This document shows, one piece after another, positions 40,262 to 50,800 of a stretch of DNA of 64,000 nt. Numbering within the stretch: position 1 is the first letter of the stretch; every line of letters begins with the position of its first letter. The DNA comes from Cellulomonas hominis (GTDB lineage Bacteria; Actinomycetota; Actinomycetes; Actinomycetales; Cellulomonadaceae), in NCBI RefSeq assembly GCF_014201095.1, contig NZ_JACHDN010000001.1, positions 4,278,001 through 4,342,000 on the forward strand. Reading direction: 5' to 3'. The notes beneath the pieces are model-generated. The model ran no database searches. It was given only the letters and a program-made list of their open reading frames with translations, and was not told the origin of the DNA. Both the position numbers and the translations under genes were made by a program.

Positions 40262-42913
40262 ATGGTCCAGGTGGAGACACCCGCCACGGGTCCGGTGCAG
40301 GGGGCACGCAGCACCGCCAGCATGCTGCGGGCACGGACGACGGTGCCCGCGGGACCCGCGCGCGCCGTGCGCCGGCCCGCCCTCGACGCCCGGCTCGACG
40401 AGGCGGCGCAGCACCGGCTCACCGTCCTGTCCGCCGGGCCGGGCTGGGGCAAGACCACCGCCGCCGCCCTCTGGGCCGCGGCCCGGCCGCCGCGGAGCAC
40501 CGCGTGGCTCACGCTCGAGGCGCACGACGACACGCTCGCCGCGTTCTGGCGGGACGTCCTCGAGGCGCTGCGCGCGAGCGGCGCCGTGCCCGAGGGCCAC
40601 CCGCTGCGCCGGCTGCACGTGCCCGCGCGGGTCTCCGACGACTTCCTGCGCCGCGCCTACCGCGGCGTCGACGAGCTCCCGCGGCCGGTGACGCTCGTGC
40701 TCGACGAGTTCCACCTGATCGGGGACGCCGACGTGCTGGGCAGCGTCGAGGACCTGCTCCGGTACCCGCTGCCCCTGCGCCTGACGCTGCTCACCCGCTC
40801 CGACCCGCCGCTGGCCCTGCACCGGCTGCGCGTGGACGGCGAGCTCACCGAGGTCGTCGCGCAGGACCTCGCGTTCGACGGGCCCTCCGCCGTCGCCCTC
40901 GCCGCCGCCGAGGGGGTGCACCTGTCCCGGGAGCAGGCGGACCAGGCGGTCCGCGACACCGACGGCTGGCCCGCCGGCCTCCGGCTGCACCTGCGGACCG
41001 CGCGCCGCGGCAACGGGACCGCGCCCGCGCGGTCCGCGGCGGAGTACCTCATCGCCGAGGTGCTGGAGCACGAGCCGCCGGAGGTGCAGCAGTTCCTGCT
41101 GCTGACGTCGGTCACGACCTCGGTGTGCCCGGAGCTGGCCGCCGCGCTCGCGCCCGGCTCCCACCCCCGCGCCACGCTGGACGCGCTGGTCGCCGCGAAC
41201 GACTTCGTGTCCCCGCTCGGCGACGGCACCTGGCTCCGGTACCACCCGCTGCTGCGCGAGATGCTCCAGGGTCAGCTGCACCTCGAGGACCCGGACGCGT
41301 TCCGCCAGGCCCACCGGCGCGCGGCCCGCTGGCTCGCCCGGCACGACGAGCCGCAGCGCGCCCTCGAGCACGCGCTGGCCGCCGAGGACTGGGCGCTCGT
41401 GGGCGAGGTGTTCGCCGAGGCCGCGGCCCCCGGGCTCGGCACGGCCGAGCGGGACGCCGTCGCGGACCTGCTCGCCCGGGTGCCCTACGCGGACCTGCCG
41501 CCGAGCGCCCCGCTGGAGCTGTGCGCGGCGGCGCTGGCGTTCGCGACCGGCCGGCACGAGGCCTGCCACGCGCACCTGGAGCGCGCCCGCGCCCTCACGC
41601 GCGGCACGCCCGATCCCGTCTCGGGCACGCTGCTGCACCTGATCGCCGCCGCGTCCGCGCGCGCGGTGGGCGACGTCGACGCGGCGGCCTCGGCCGGGGC
41701 GGCGGCGGAGGCCGACCTGGACCGGGTGCCGTGGCCGTTCCCGGCGCTCGACGCGTACCGCACCGCCGCCGTCGGGCACCACGCCGCGGGGACCCTGTGG
41801 ACCGGCCACCCGGCCGAGTCGGTGCCGGCGCTCACGGCGCTGCTCGCCGACGCGCCCGCGCAGCCGCCCTCGCTCGCGCTGCTCGACGCCCGCTCGACGC
41901 TCGCGCTGGCGCACGCGTTCGACGGCGCGCTCGACGACGGCGAGCGGGTCGGGCGCCGGGTGATCGAGGACGCGCGCGCGTGGGGCTGGACCGAGCACGT
42001 GCAGGCGCGCCCGGCGCACGCGGCGGTGGCGTGGTCCCGCCTGCTGCGGGCCGACGTGGACGAGGCGGACCGGATGCTCGCGCTCGGCCTGGCGGCGGAG
42101 GCCGGCGGCCCGGAGCCCGCGTCGGCGCACCTCGTGCTGGTGCTGCAGGCGCTCGCCGCGGTCTCGCGGGGCCGGGCGCGCGCCGCCGCCCGCGCCCTGG
42201 CGGACGCGGAGCGCGTGGCGGGCCGGATCGGCGCGCCCGCCCAGACCGCCGACCTGCTCGCCCGCGCGCGCCTCGAGGTGCACCTCATCTCCCCGCCCGG
42301 CGCGGTCGTGCGCCGCCCCGTCGCCGGCGGCCCGCCGTCCCGGCCGGTCGCCCAGCTCTGCCACGCCCGGGCCCTGCTCGCGGCCGGCCGGCACCACGAG
42401 GCCCTCGGGCTCGCCACCGCCGTGGCGGAGCAGGGCGAGCGGGACGACGCGGTGGACCTGCTCACCCGGGTCGAGGCGTGGATCGCGTGCGCCGCCGCCC
42501 GGCTGCACCTGTCGGGCCCGGGGCCGGAGCAGCCGCTGACGCGCGCGCTCGAGCTGGCCGGTCCCCGCCGCCTGGTCCGCCCGTTCCTCTCCGCGCGGCC
42601 CCCGGGGCTGGACGCGCCGCTCGCGCACGCCCTGGTCGGCCGGCCCGACGCGCTCGCGGCGACGCTGCGGCAGCGGATGGCGGCCGGGTCGCCGACGGAG
42701 CCGCCCGACGGCCCCGTCGAGGCGCTGACCGAGCGGGAGCGCGCCATCCTCGCCGCGCTGCCGAGCATGGCGAGCAACGCGGAGATCGGCGCGGAGTTCT
42801 TCGTGTCGGTCAACACCGTGAAGGCGCACCTCAAGGCGCTGTACCGCAAGCTCGACGTGAACACGCGGCGCGACGCCGTGCGCCGGGGCCGCGAGCTCGG
42901 GCTGATCGACTGA
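40262..42913 (+). CDS. Large ATP-dependent LuxR regulator (MalT/LAL type)
   Basis: 883 aa. The N-terminal ATPase has Walker A GPGWGKTT and a Walker B-like LVLDEFHLI, with the sensor/winged region QDLAFDGPSAVALAAAEGV. A long Ala-rich helical (TPR-like) middle spans roughly residues 380-800. The C-terminal LuxR helix-turn-helix reads LTERERAILAALPSMASNAEIG then SVNTVKAHLKALYRKLDV. Such proteins are ligand-triggered activators. TACTGT 6 nt before ATG 40262 supports a leaderless start. The surrounding genes share a palindromic motif and are its likely targets. Confidence 0.92.
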   Translation: MVQVETPATGPVQGARSTASMLRARTTVPAGPARAVRRPALDARLDEAAQHRLTVLSAGPGWGKTTAAALWAAARPPRSTAWLTLEAHDDTLAAFWRDVLEALRASGAVPEGHPLRRLHVPARVSDDFLRRAYRGVDELPRPVTLVLDEFHLIGDADVLGSVEDLLRYPLPLRLTLLTRSDPPLALHRLRVDGELTEVVAQDLAFDGPSAVALAAAEGVHLSREQADQAVRDTDGWPAGLRLHLRTARRGNGTAPARSAAEYLIAEVLEHEPPEVQQFLLLTSVTTSVCPELAAALAPGSHPRATLDALVAANDFVSPLGDGTWLRYHPLLREMLQGQLHLEDPDAFRQAHRRAARWLARHDEPQRALEHALAAEDWALVGEVFAEAAAPGLGTAERDAVADLLARVPYADLPPSAPLELCAAALAFATGRHEACHAHLERARALTRGTPDPVSGTLLHLIAAASARAVGDVDAAASAGAAAEADLDRVPWPFPALDAYRTAAVGHHAAGTLWTGHPAESVPALTALLADAPAQPPSLALLDARSTLALAHAFDGALDDGERVGRRVIEDARAWGWTEHVQARPAHAAVAWSRLLRADVDEADRMLALGLAAEAGGPEPASAHLVLVLQALAAVSRGRARAAARALADAERVAGRIGAPAQTADLLARARLEVHLISPPGAVVRRPVAGGPPSRPVAQLCHARALLAAGRHHEALGLATAVAEQGERDDAVDLLTRVEAWIACAAARLHLSGPGPEQPLTRALELAGPRRLVRPFLSARPPGLDAPLAHALVGRPDALAATLRQRMAAGSPTEPPDGPVEALTERERAILAALPSMASNAEIGAEFFVSVNTVKAHLKALYRKLDVNTRRDAVRRGRELGLID

Positions 42914-42919
42914 GGGCGG

Positions 42920-44488
42920 CTACCCCAGCGCCAGGCCCTCGGCCGACGACGACGGGTCCGGGTCCCGCAGCCGCCGCATCCGCAGCGCGTTCACCACCCC
43001 GACGGCCCCGGCGAGCAGCGGCACGAGCAGCGCCACCTGCAGCGCGCGCGGGCGCACCTCGTCGTTGATCCGGAGCACCTCGGCCTGCACGTCCGGCGGG
43101 CGGCCGGCGAGCACCGCGGCGAGCTGGGCGTCGGACATCAGCTCGGCGTCGTCCTCCAGCGCCCGGGCGACCTCCTGCTGCTCGGCCGGGTCGAGCACCG
43201 TGCTGGCCTCGGCCCGGGCCGTGAAGCCCGTGGCGAGCGAGGCCAGCATGACCGCGCCCGCGAGCGCCAGCCCGAACGACAGCCCGAACGACCCGGCGGC
43301 GCTGTTCACGCCCGCGGCCTCGCTGACCCGCTCCTCGGACACCGGGGACAGCGTGTACGTGTTGAGCTGGGAGACGAGCAGCCCGAGCCCGACGCCCATG
43401 ACGAGCAGCGGCGGCGCCAGGTGCCAGCCCGACGTGGCGCGCGGCACGACGGCGAGCAGCACGGCGGTGCCGACGACGAGGGCGCCGAACCCCGCGAGGA
43501 CGACGGTCGCCGGCCGCCGCCGCCCGGTCCGGCGCCCGGCGAGCAGGGCGGTCGCGAACATGCAGAGCGACAGCGGGGCGAGCGACAGCCCGGCCTGGAG
43601 CGCGTCGTAGCCGAGGACCATCTGCAGGAAGATCGGCAGCGCGATCATCGCCCCGCCGAGCGCGACCTGCTGGGCGAGCTGCTGGCTGACCCCCAGCCGG
43701 AAGTGCCCGGACCGGAACAGCCCCGGGTCGAGCAGCACCGGCGCGCCGCGGCGGGCGCGGCGGACGAGCCACCGGCTGAGCCCGACGAGGGCGCCGAGCC
43801 CGACGAGCAGCAGCGCCCCCACCGCCTCGCCGCCCTCCTGCCACACGAGCACCCCGAGCACGACCCCGCCCATGCCGAGCACGGACAGCAGCGCACCCAC
43901 CGGGTCGGCGGTGCGCTCGCCGGTGTACGGCACGTCCCGGACCCGCCGGGCGCCGAGCAGCACGAGCGCGATGACGACCGCCTCCAGGCCGAAGGCCACC
44001 CGCCAGAACAGGTACGTGGTGATGAACCCGCCGAGCAGCGGGCCGACCGCCGCCGCGATGGAGGCCGCTGCCCCGACCATGGCGTACACCCGCCGCTGCG
44101 CGTCGCCGGCGAAGTTGCCGTGGATGAGCGACTGCATCGCGGGCAGCAGCAGCGCCGCCCCGAGCCCGCCGATGATCGCCCAGCAGACCACGATGGCCGC
44201 GAGGTCCTGCGCGAGCGTCATCGCCACCGCGCCGACGCCGTACCCGAGCAGCCCGAGGACGTACGCCCGCTTGCGGCCGAACAGGTCGCCGATCTTGCTG
44301 CCGATGAGGATGAACGCCGCGGAGACGAGCGCCTCCAGGGCGATCGCGGTCTGCACACCGCTGACCGTCGTGCCGATGTCCCGCACCACCGCGGAGATCG
44401 AGACGTTCATGAGCGACGTGTCGACGACGAGGACGAACATCGCCGCCGCGAGCAGGACGGCGAGCCGCCGGTCCAGGGCGGCGGCCAC
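42920..44488 (-). CDS. MFS transporter, DHA2 (EmrB/QacA) type
   Basis: 522 aa, 14 membrane helices by pattern. Motif A is IGDLFGRKRAYVLGLL and motif C is GAAASIAAAVGPLLGGFIT, typical of multidrug proton antiporters. The segment between the last two helices (AEASTVLDPAEQQEVARAL ... LRINDEVRP) is extracytoplasmic. GTG 44488 is 9 bp after the stop of the P-type ATPase gene, so the two are co-transcribed. It converges on the LuxR gene with 6 bp between stops. Confidence 0.92.
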   Translation of the reverse strand: MAAALDRRLAVLLAAAMFVLVVDTSLMNVSISAVVRDIGTTVSGVQTAIALEALVSAAFILIGSKIGDLFGRKRAYVLGLLGYGVGAVAMTLAQDLAAIVVCWAIIGGLGAALLLPAMQSLIHGNFAGDAQRRVYAMVGAAASIAAAVGPLLGGFITTYLFWRVAFGLEAVVIALVLLGARRVRDVPYTGERTADPVGALLSVLGMGGVVLGVLVWQEGGEAVGALLLVGLGALVGLSRWLVRRARRGAPVLLDPGLFRSGHFRLGVSQQLAQQVALGGAMIALPIFLQMVLGYDALQAGLSLAPLSLCMFATALLAGRRTGRRRPATVVLAGFGALVVGTAVLLAVVPRATSGWHLAPPLLVMGVGLGLLVSQLNTYTLSPVSEERVSEAAGVNSAAGSFGLSFGLALAGAVMLASLATGFTARAEASTVLDPAEQQEVARALEDDAELMSDAQLAAVLAGRPPDVQAEVLRINDEVRPRALQVALLVPLLAGAVGVVNALRMRRLRDPDPSSSAEGLALG

Positions 44489-44497
44489 GGCGGGCCC

Positions 44498-47239
44498 CTA
44501 CTCCGCCGGCGCCCAGCGGCGCAGCGCGAGCTTGGACACCTCGGCGACCACCAGGTACGCGAGCACGGCCAGCAGGCAGGCCCGCCACTGGTCGCCGTCC
44601 AGGGTGACCGTGCCGAAGATCCGCTGCAGCCCGTCGACCGTCGTCACGAGGAACGCCAGCCCGATCGCCGCGAGCATGAGCACGACGAACCGCCCGTTCG
44701 CGAGCGTCGCCCGGGAGAAGATGCCGACCCGCAGGTCGCGCCACTCCAGCGCGGCGACCACGTGCATGAGCGACATCGCCGTCAGGCCCATGGTCGTGGC
44801 CGTCGCCAGGTCGTACCGGTCCTCGCCCCACGCGACGACGGTCAGCACCCCGGCCGCGATCACGAGGCCCTCGAACCCGAGCCGCAGGCCCAGGCCGCCG
44901 CTGATCACCGGCTGGTCCGGCGGACGGGGCCGGCGCTGCATCAGCCCGGGCGCGGCGGCGTCGAACCCGAGGCCGATCGCCAGCAGCACGTCGATCGCGA
45001 AGTTGACCCAGAGGATCTGCAGCGGCGTCATGGGCGTGCCGTTCGCGACGGTGAACAGACCCGCGCCGACGAACGTGAGGATGAACCCGACCAGCACGAC
45101 GATCTGGAACCGGATGTACTTCATCAGGTTGTCGTAGAGGCCGCGCCCGCCCTCGACCGCCGTGACGATCGTCGCGAAGTTGTCGTCGGTGAGGATCATC
45201 TCGGCGGCGTCCTTGGTGACCTCCGTGCCGGTGATCCCCATGGCGACGCCGATGTCCGCCCGGGTCAGCGCCGGGGCGTCGTTCACGCCGTCGCCGGTCA
45301 TCGCGACGATGTCGCCCTGCCGCTTGAGCGTGTCGACCAGGCGCACCTTGTCGTCCGGGGCCACGCGGGCGACGACGCCGATGCCCGCGACCTCGGCCGC
45401 GAGCTGCTCGTCGGACATCGCCGCGAACTCGGCCCCGGTGAGCGCCCGGCCCTCGATGCCGAGCTGCTTCGCGATCGCCGCCGCGGTGGTGGCGTGGTCC
45501 CCGGTGATCATCCGCACCCGGATGCCCGCCTCGTGGCAGCGGGCGATCGCGTCCCGGGCCTCGCGCCGCGGGGGGTCGACGATGCCGATCAGCGCGAGCA
45601 GCGTCAGGCCGTCGACGGCCCCGAGCAGGTCGCCGTCGAGGTCGGTGCGCAGCAGGTCCCGCCGTGCGACGGCGAGCACGCGCATCCCCTCGCCTGCCAG
45701 GCGGTCGTTCTCCGCGAGGACCCGGTCCCGGACGTCGGCCAGGGGGCGCTCGGTGCCGTCGGCGGCCAGGTACGTCGCGGACCGGGCGAGCAGCACGTCG
45801 GGGGCGCCCTTGACGAAGCACCGCACCGCGCCCGCCGGGACACCCGGCCCCGCGTGGTCGTGGAAGGTCGCCATGAGCTTGTACTCCGCGTCGAACGGCA
45901 CCTCCGCGACGCGCGGGTACGCCCTGCGGGTGGCCTCGACGTCGAGCCCGGCCTTGGCCGCGAGCACGACGACGGCGCCCTCGGTCGGGTCGCCGAGGCA
46001 CGCGCCGTCCCGGACCACCGCGTCGCTCGCGAGCGCCATCGGCAGCACGTACGGCTCGAGGGCCACGTCGCCCTCCCCCGCCACCGCGAGGATCCGGCCG
46101 GTCGTGGAGTACCCCTCGCCGTCCACCGAGAACCGCCGGCCGGGCAGCACGAGCTCGCGCGCCGTCATCTGGTTCAGCGTGAGCGTGCCGGTCTTGTCCG
46201 AGCAGATCGCCGACGTCGAGCCCAGCGTCTCCACCGACTTGAGCCGCTTGACGATCGCGCCCCGCTCGGCGAGCTGCCGGGTGCCGAGGGACAGCAGCAT
46301 CGTGACCACCGCGGGCAGGCCCGTGGGGATCGCCGCGATGGCCAGGCTGATGCCGACCACGAACAGCGTGTCGAAGTCCTCGCCGCGCGCCAGGCCCAGC
46401 ACCACGATCGCGACCAGGGCGATCGCCGCCATCACCGTGATGATCACCGTGATCCGGTCGAGCTGCTTGGTCAGCGGGGTCTTGTCCTGCTGGACGCCGC
46501 TGAGCATCCCGGAGATCCGGCCGACCTCCGTCTGCATGCCGGTCGCGGTCACGACCATCTCGCCGCGGCCACGCGTGACCTGCGAGTTCATGTAGACCAT
46601 GTCGACCCGGTCGCCGAGCGGCACCTCGTCGCCGCCGGCCGCGAGCACGGGGTCGGCGCTCTTCGGCACCGGGACGCTCTCCCCGGTGAGCCCCGCCTCC
46701 TCGATCTCCAGCGAGGCCGCCACGAGGATCCGCCCGTCGGCGGGCACCTTGTCCCCCGCCTCGAACCCGACGACGTCCCCGGGCACGAGCTCCTCCGCCG
46801 GGAGCCGCTGCTGCTGCCCGTCCCGCCGGACGTTGGCCGTCATCACGAGCATCTGCTGGAGCGCGGCCACGCTCTCGGCGGCCTTGCCCTCCTGGTGCAG
46901 GCCCATCAGGGCGTTCAGCACCGTCAGCGCCAGCACCACCACCGCCGTGGTCACGTCCCCCAGCGCGATCCAGCTGACCACGGCCGCGCCCACCAGCACG
47001 AGCTGCATGAGGTCCTGGTACTGCCGCAGGAACGCGCGCCACCCCGGCTCGGGGCGCTCCGCGGCGAGGGCGTTCGGGCCGTACCGCGCCCGCCGGCCCG
47101 CCACCTGGGTGGTGCTCAGGCCGACGGCCGGGTCCACCTCCAGCGCGGCGCACACGTCCGCGGCGGCGGCCGCGTGCCACGGGACGGACGGCGCGGGTGC
47201 CCGGGCGGGCACGTGCTCCGGGGCCTGCTGCGCGGTCAT
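44498..47239 (-). CDS. Cation-transporting P-type ATPase (P2-like)
   Basis: 913 aa. Domains in order: cation_ATPase_N, actuator with LTGES, phosphorylation loop CSDKTGTLTLNQM, nucleotide domain with KGAPDVLL, hinge TGDGVNDAPAL and a C-terminal membrane domain. The membrane-helix-4 motif, normally PEGLP in Ca2+-type pumps, reads PTGLP here, so a key ion-binding Glu is missing and the ion is uncertain. GGAGGGG lies 6 nt before ATG 47239. A perfect CTCACCC-N5-GGGTGAG palindrome sits 55 bp upstream. Confidence 0.93.
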   Translation of the reverse strand: MTAQQAPEHVPARAPAPSVPWHAAAAADVCAALEVDPAVGLSTTQVAGRRARYGPNALAAERPEPGWRAFLRQYQDLMQLVLVGAAVVSWIALGDVTTAVVVLALTVLNALMGLHQEGKAAESVAALQQMLVMTANVRRDGQQQRLPAEELVPGDVVGFEAGDKVPADGRILVAASLEIEEAGLTGESVPVPKSADPVLAAGGDEVPLGDRVDMVYMNSQVTRGRGEMVVTATGMQTEVGRISGMLSGVQQDKTPLTKQLDRITVIITVMAAIALVAIVVLGLARGEDFDTLFVVGISLAIAAIPTGLPAVVTMLLSLGTRQLAERGAIVKRLKSVETLGSTSAICSDKTGTLTLNQMTARELVLPGRRFSVDGEGYSTTGRILAVAGEGDVALEPYVLPMALASDAVVRDGACLGDPTEGAVVVLAAKAGLDVEATRRAYPRVAEVPFDAEYKLMATFHDHAGPGVPAGAVRCFVKGAPDVLLARSATYLAADGTERPLADVRDRVLAENDRLAGEGMRVLAVARRDLLRTDLDGDLLGAVDGLTLLALIGIVDPPRREARDAIARCHEAGIRVRMITGDHATTAAAIAKQLGIEGRALTGAEFAAMSDEQLAAEVAGIGVVARVAPDDKVRLVDTLKRQGDIVAMTGDGVNDAPALTRADIGVAMGITGTEVTKDAAEMILTDDNFATIVTAVEGGRGLYDNLMKYIRFQIVVLVGFILTFVGAGLFTVANGTPMTPLQILWVNFAIDVLLAIGLGFDAAAPGLMQRRPRPPDQPVISGGLGLRLGFEGLVIAAGVLTVVAWGEDRYDLATATTMGLTAMSLMHVVAALEWRDLRVGIFSRATLANGRFVVLMLAAIGLAFLVTTVDGLQRIFGTVTLDGDQWRACLLAVLAYLVVAEVSKLALRRWAPAE

Positions 47240-47293
47240 GGTCGCTCCCCTCCGGCGGTCGCGACCACGCTCACACCCCCCGCCGCCTGCGGC

Positions 47294-47312
47294 CTCACCC
47301 CGGGAGGGTGAG
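47294..47312. promoter_or_regulatory. Perfect CTCACCC-N5-GGGTGAG palindrome
   Basis: 7-bp arms around CGGGA, in the divergent region between the P-type ATPase and the SHOCT membrane protein. It is the best of three copies near the LuxR regulator. Confidence 0.55.
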
Positions 47313-47390
47313 GGCGCGGACCCCGGCGCGCGCCACAGTGGGCCAGGTCAGCGCAATGCGACCCCGCGACCCCGCGACGCAGGAGGGGAC

Positions 47391-47771
47391 ATGAACGACT
47401 TCTGGGACTGGTTCTGGCTCATGGTCTGGTGGTTCTGCTTCTTCGCCTATCTGGTCCTGCTGTTCCAGATCGTCGGCGACCTGTTCCGTGACCACGAGCT
47501 CAGCGGGTGGTGGAAGGCCCTGTGGGTCGTCGCCCTGATCGTGGTGCCGTTCCTGTCCGCGCTGATCTACATCATCGCGCGGGGACGCGGCATGGCCGAG
47601 CGGCAGGTGAAGACCGCCGTGCAGATGCAGAAGCAGACGGACGACTACATCCGGCAGACCGCCGGCAGATCGCCGGCGAACGAGATCGCCGACGCCAAGA
47701 CCCTGCTGGACTCGGGGGCGATCTCGCCGACCGAGTTCGAGGCGCTCAAGGCGCGGGCGCTCGCGGTCTGA
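47391..47771 (+). CDS. PLDc_N/SHOCT membrane protein
   Basis: 126 aa. Two membrane helices rich in Trp/Phe (WFWLMVWWFCFFAYLVLLF and ALWVVALIVVPFLSALIYI) of the PLDc_N type are followed by a charged linker and a SHOCT helix pair (AKTLLDSGAISPTEFEALKARAL). These small proteins are part of actinobacterial stress regulons, and their function is unknown. AGGAGGGG precedes ATG 47391 very closely. It is divergent from the P-type ATPase across the palindrome. Confidence 0.88.
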   Translation: MNDFWDWFWLMVWWFCFFAYLVLLFQIVGDLFRDHELSGWWKALWVVALIVVPFLSALIYIIARGRGMAERQVKTAVQMQKQTDDYIRQTAGRSPANEIADAKTLLDSGAISPTEFEALKARALAV

Positions 47772-47783
47772 GGACCGCCGGCC

Positions 47784-47814
47784 GGCCCCGGTCGCCCGCG
47801 TGGCGGCCGGGGCC
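47784..47814. terminator. Bidirectional hairpin terminator
   Basis: GGCCCCGGTCGCC pairs with GGCGGCCGGGGCC (13 bp with one T-G pair) around CGCGT, between the convergent SHOCT gene and jetC. Confidence 0.8.
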
Positions 47815-47827
47815 GCGTCATGCCGGG

Positions 47828-50800
47828 TCAGGCCTCGGGCGTTCCCTCCGGCAGCCCCGCCAGCGGCTTCGTCCGCGACCGCCCGGCGGCGTCCTTGAGC
47901 ACCACGTACTTGAGGTCCACGTGCGGCTCCAGCGCGCTGAACTTGTCGTTCGGCGCGCCGATGACCAGCTGGAACCCCAGCCCGCGCCACGCGCCGACGG
48001 CCCGGCCGGTGAACCGCGCGTCCGCCTTGATCAGCGCCTCGTCCAGGAACACCGGCGCGTACCGCGGCCGGGCCGCCCCCGCGTCGCCGAGCTGGTAGCG
48101 CAGGGCCGCGCCGACGATGAACGCCACGAGCTCCTGCGACTCGCCGCCGGACTTCTCGCCGATGTGGTCGTACAGCGCGACGTGGTGGCCGTCCAGGTCG
48201 ATCTTCTCGGCGCTCAGCCGCACGTGCCGCCGGACGTCGACCAGGTCCGCGAAGTCCGGGGCGGTGCGGCGGATCCGGTCGATGACCTTGACCATCCGCA
48301 GGTAGCGGCGCTCCCGCTCGGCGTCCGTGGCGTCGGTCGCGAGCACCTCGCGCAGGTCGCGCAGCTCCTTGCGGAACCGGGCCACGACCGTCGACTGCGT
48401 GTCGCGCGCGTCGATCCGGAGCCGGTGGTCGTCGTCCGCGAACGGCAGGTCCGCGAGGATCTCGTTGACCGGCTGGATGCGCTCCTTGATCTCCCGGACC
48501 GACCGGCTCAGCGCGTGGTGCAGGTCCGCGAGGTCGTTGCCGGACAGCCGCAGCAGGCTCTTGCGCCACTCGGCCTCGAGCTCGTGCAGCCCGTTCGTCT
48601 CCAGCGCGGTGAGGATCCGCTCGTAGTCGCCGTACGCCCCGTCCGGGTCCGTGCCCAGGTTCGGGTCCGGCCAGCGCTCCACGAACGTCTCGAACGTGCG
48701 GCGCAGGGCCTCCCGCGAGCCGGTGACCACGTCCTGCGCGGCCTGGCGGTCGGCGCGCAGCAGGTCCGCCGCACGGGCCACGGTCGCGTCGAACGCCCCG
48801 AGCGCGTCGGCGGGCCGCTCGGCCGCGCCCGGCTCGGTGCCGGGACCGCCCAGCAGCCGCTCCAGGTAGGCACGCTGCTCCGGCGCGGCGGTCGTCCCGG
48901 CGTCCTGCGCCTCGTCGAGCGCCTGCTGCGCGACGTCCACCTCGTCCGAGATCGCCGACCACCCGGCGCCCAGGCGCTCGGTCTCGCCCTTCGTCCGGCC
49001 CACCGACTCGGTCAGCGCCTGGACGTCGAGGCTGAGCTCGTCGGCGCGGCGCTGGAGCCGGACCACCTCGGGGCTGCCCGACGTGACGTCCTCGATGACC
49101 TGCGCCCAGCGCGCGCGCTCGGCGTCCGCCGCGGCGAGGTCCACGTCGTCCCAGGTGACCTCGACCAGCGCCTCGTACCCGCGCCGCTCGCCGTCCTGCT
49201 CGTCGAGGCGGGCCGCGGCCTCCTCCACACCCCGCTCGGCGAGCGCCAGCAGGTGCTGCACCCGCTCGACCTGCCCGTCGAGGTGCGCCAGGCGGCGCGC
49301 GTTCGTGAAGCCGAGGACGTTCGCCCGCCCCTGGCCGCCGTGCGCGCCGCGCAGCCCCTCCGACACCTGGCCGGTGCGGGTGAGGGCCTTCGCGTGCTGC
49401 GACAGCTCGCCCGGGGTGTCGACGCAGACGTACGCGTGCCGGCTGGCGAGCTCGCCGCGCAGCCAGCCGGAGAACGGCCCGTTCCGCAGCTCGAGCCGGC
49501 CCGGCAGCGTCCGCGGGTCCAGCGCCACGTCGGACCGCTGGCCCGTCGGGACGCCCTCGTACCGCAGGCGCCGGCCCAGGCGGACCCCGTCGATCGCCTT
49601 GCGGAACGCCCCGAGCCGCGCCGAGTCGATCAGCAGCAGCGTCGCGAAGCCGCCCAGCGCCAGGTTGAACGCCTCGCGCCACGGCTCGTGCTCCGTGCGG
49701 ACCTCGATCAGCTCCGCGACGAACGGCAGCTCCTCCAGGGACAGCCCCGCCGCCTCCGCCAGCGCCGCGCGCGCCCGCAGCAGGTCCGTCGGGATGGCGC
49801 CCTGCTGCTTCTCGGCCGCCGCACGCTCCGCCTGCAGCTCCGCGAGCTCCGCACGGGCCTCCTTGCGGGCCGCCATCGCCTCACCGAGCCGCTCCTGCGC
49901 CGCCTTCTTCGCGCCGGCGTCCGCCAGCGCGGTGCGCGCCCGCTCGGTCAGCTCGGCGAAGTCCGCCGCCGACGCGATGCCGACGCCGAGGGCCTCCTCC
50001 AGCACCCGGTCCAGCCGCCCGCGGCGGGCCGCGACCCGGTCGCGCTTCTCCTCCGCCGCCCGCAGCTCGCGCTGCGCCCGGGCCAGCCGGTCGCCGCCGG
50101 ACACCCACAGGGTCTCCTTGACGCCGTCGAGCTCCGAGCGCGCCGCGGCGATCCGGGCCGCCAGCTCGTCGGACTCGCGGCGGGCGCCCTCGTCCCGGTG
50201 CTGCAGGTCCGCCTCGACCGCCCGCAGCAGGCCGAGCCGGCGCTCGTGCCGCCACAGCGCCGCCGGGGACGTGCCCTCGTCGAACCCGCCGACCGACGCG
50301 ATGACCCGCAGCCGCTCCGCCGCCTCCTCGATCGCGGCCCGGTGCGCCCGGATCGGCTCCAGCGCCTTCACCTGCTGGCGGGCCGTGATCATCTGCTCGC
50401 GCGTGCCGGAGAGCTTGTCGAACTGCTCCACGACCGCGTCCGCCGTCGCGAACGTGCTCGGCTCCTCCAGCACCATCGCCTTGTACAGCGCGTCGACCGT
50501 CGTGATCTGCTGGCCCGCCTGGATGCGGCCGAGCAGCGCCACCGCCTTCGCCCCGTCGCCCGTCGCGCCGATGCCCAGCGTCGCGTGCAGCCGCGCCGTG
50601 AACTCCCGGTCCGTGTCGAACGGGGTCAGGCCCGCCGCCGTCAGCGCCGCCCGGCCGAACCGGTCGCCCGCCGCCGGCTCGAGCTCCCGCAGGTCGAATC
50701 CGCCGTCCCGCGTCGCCCGCACCGCGGTGACATCCTCGAGCGTCCGCGCCGCACCCGGCACGTACCAGGCCCGCACCGCCGTCAGCTCGCGGCCCGCCTG

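Noticed and set aside
40257..42913. Antisense frames over the LuxR gene that extend the DUF6325 frame upstream to 42829
   Set aside because: The extension beyond GTG 40168 is the shadow of the LuxR coding frame, with no ribosome binding site.
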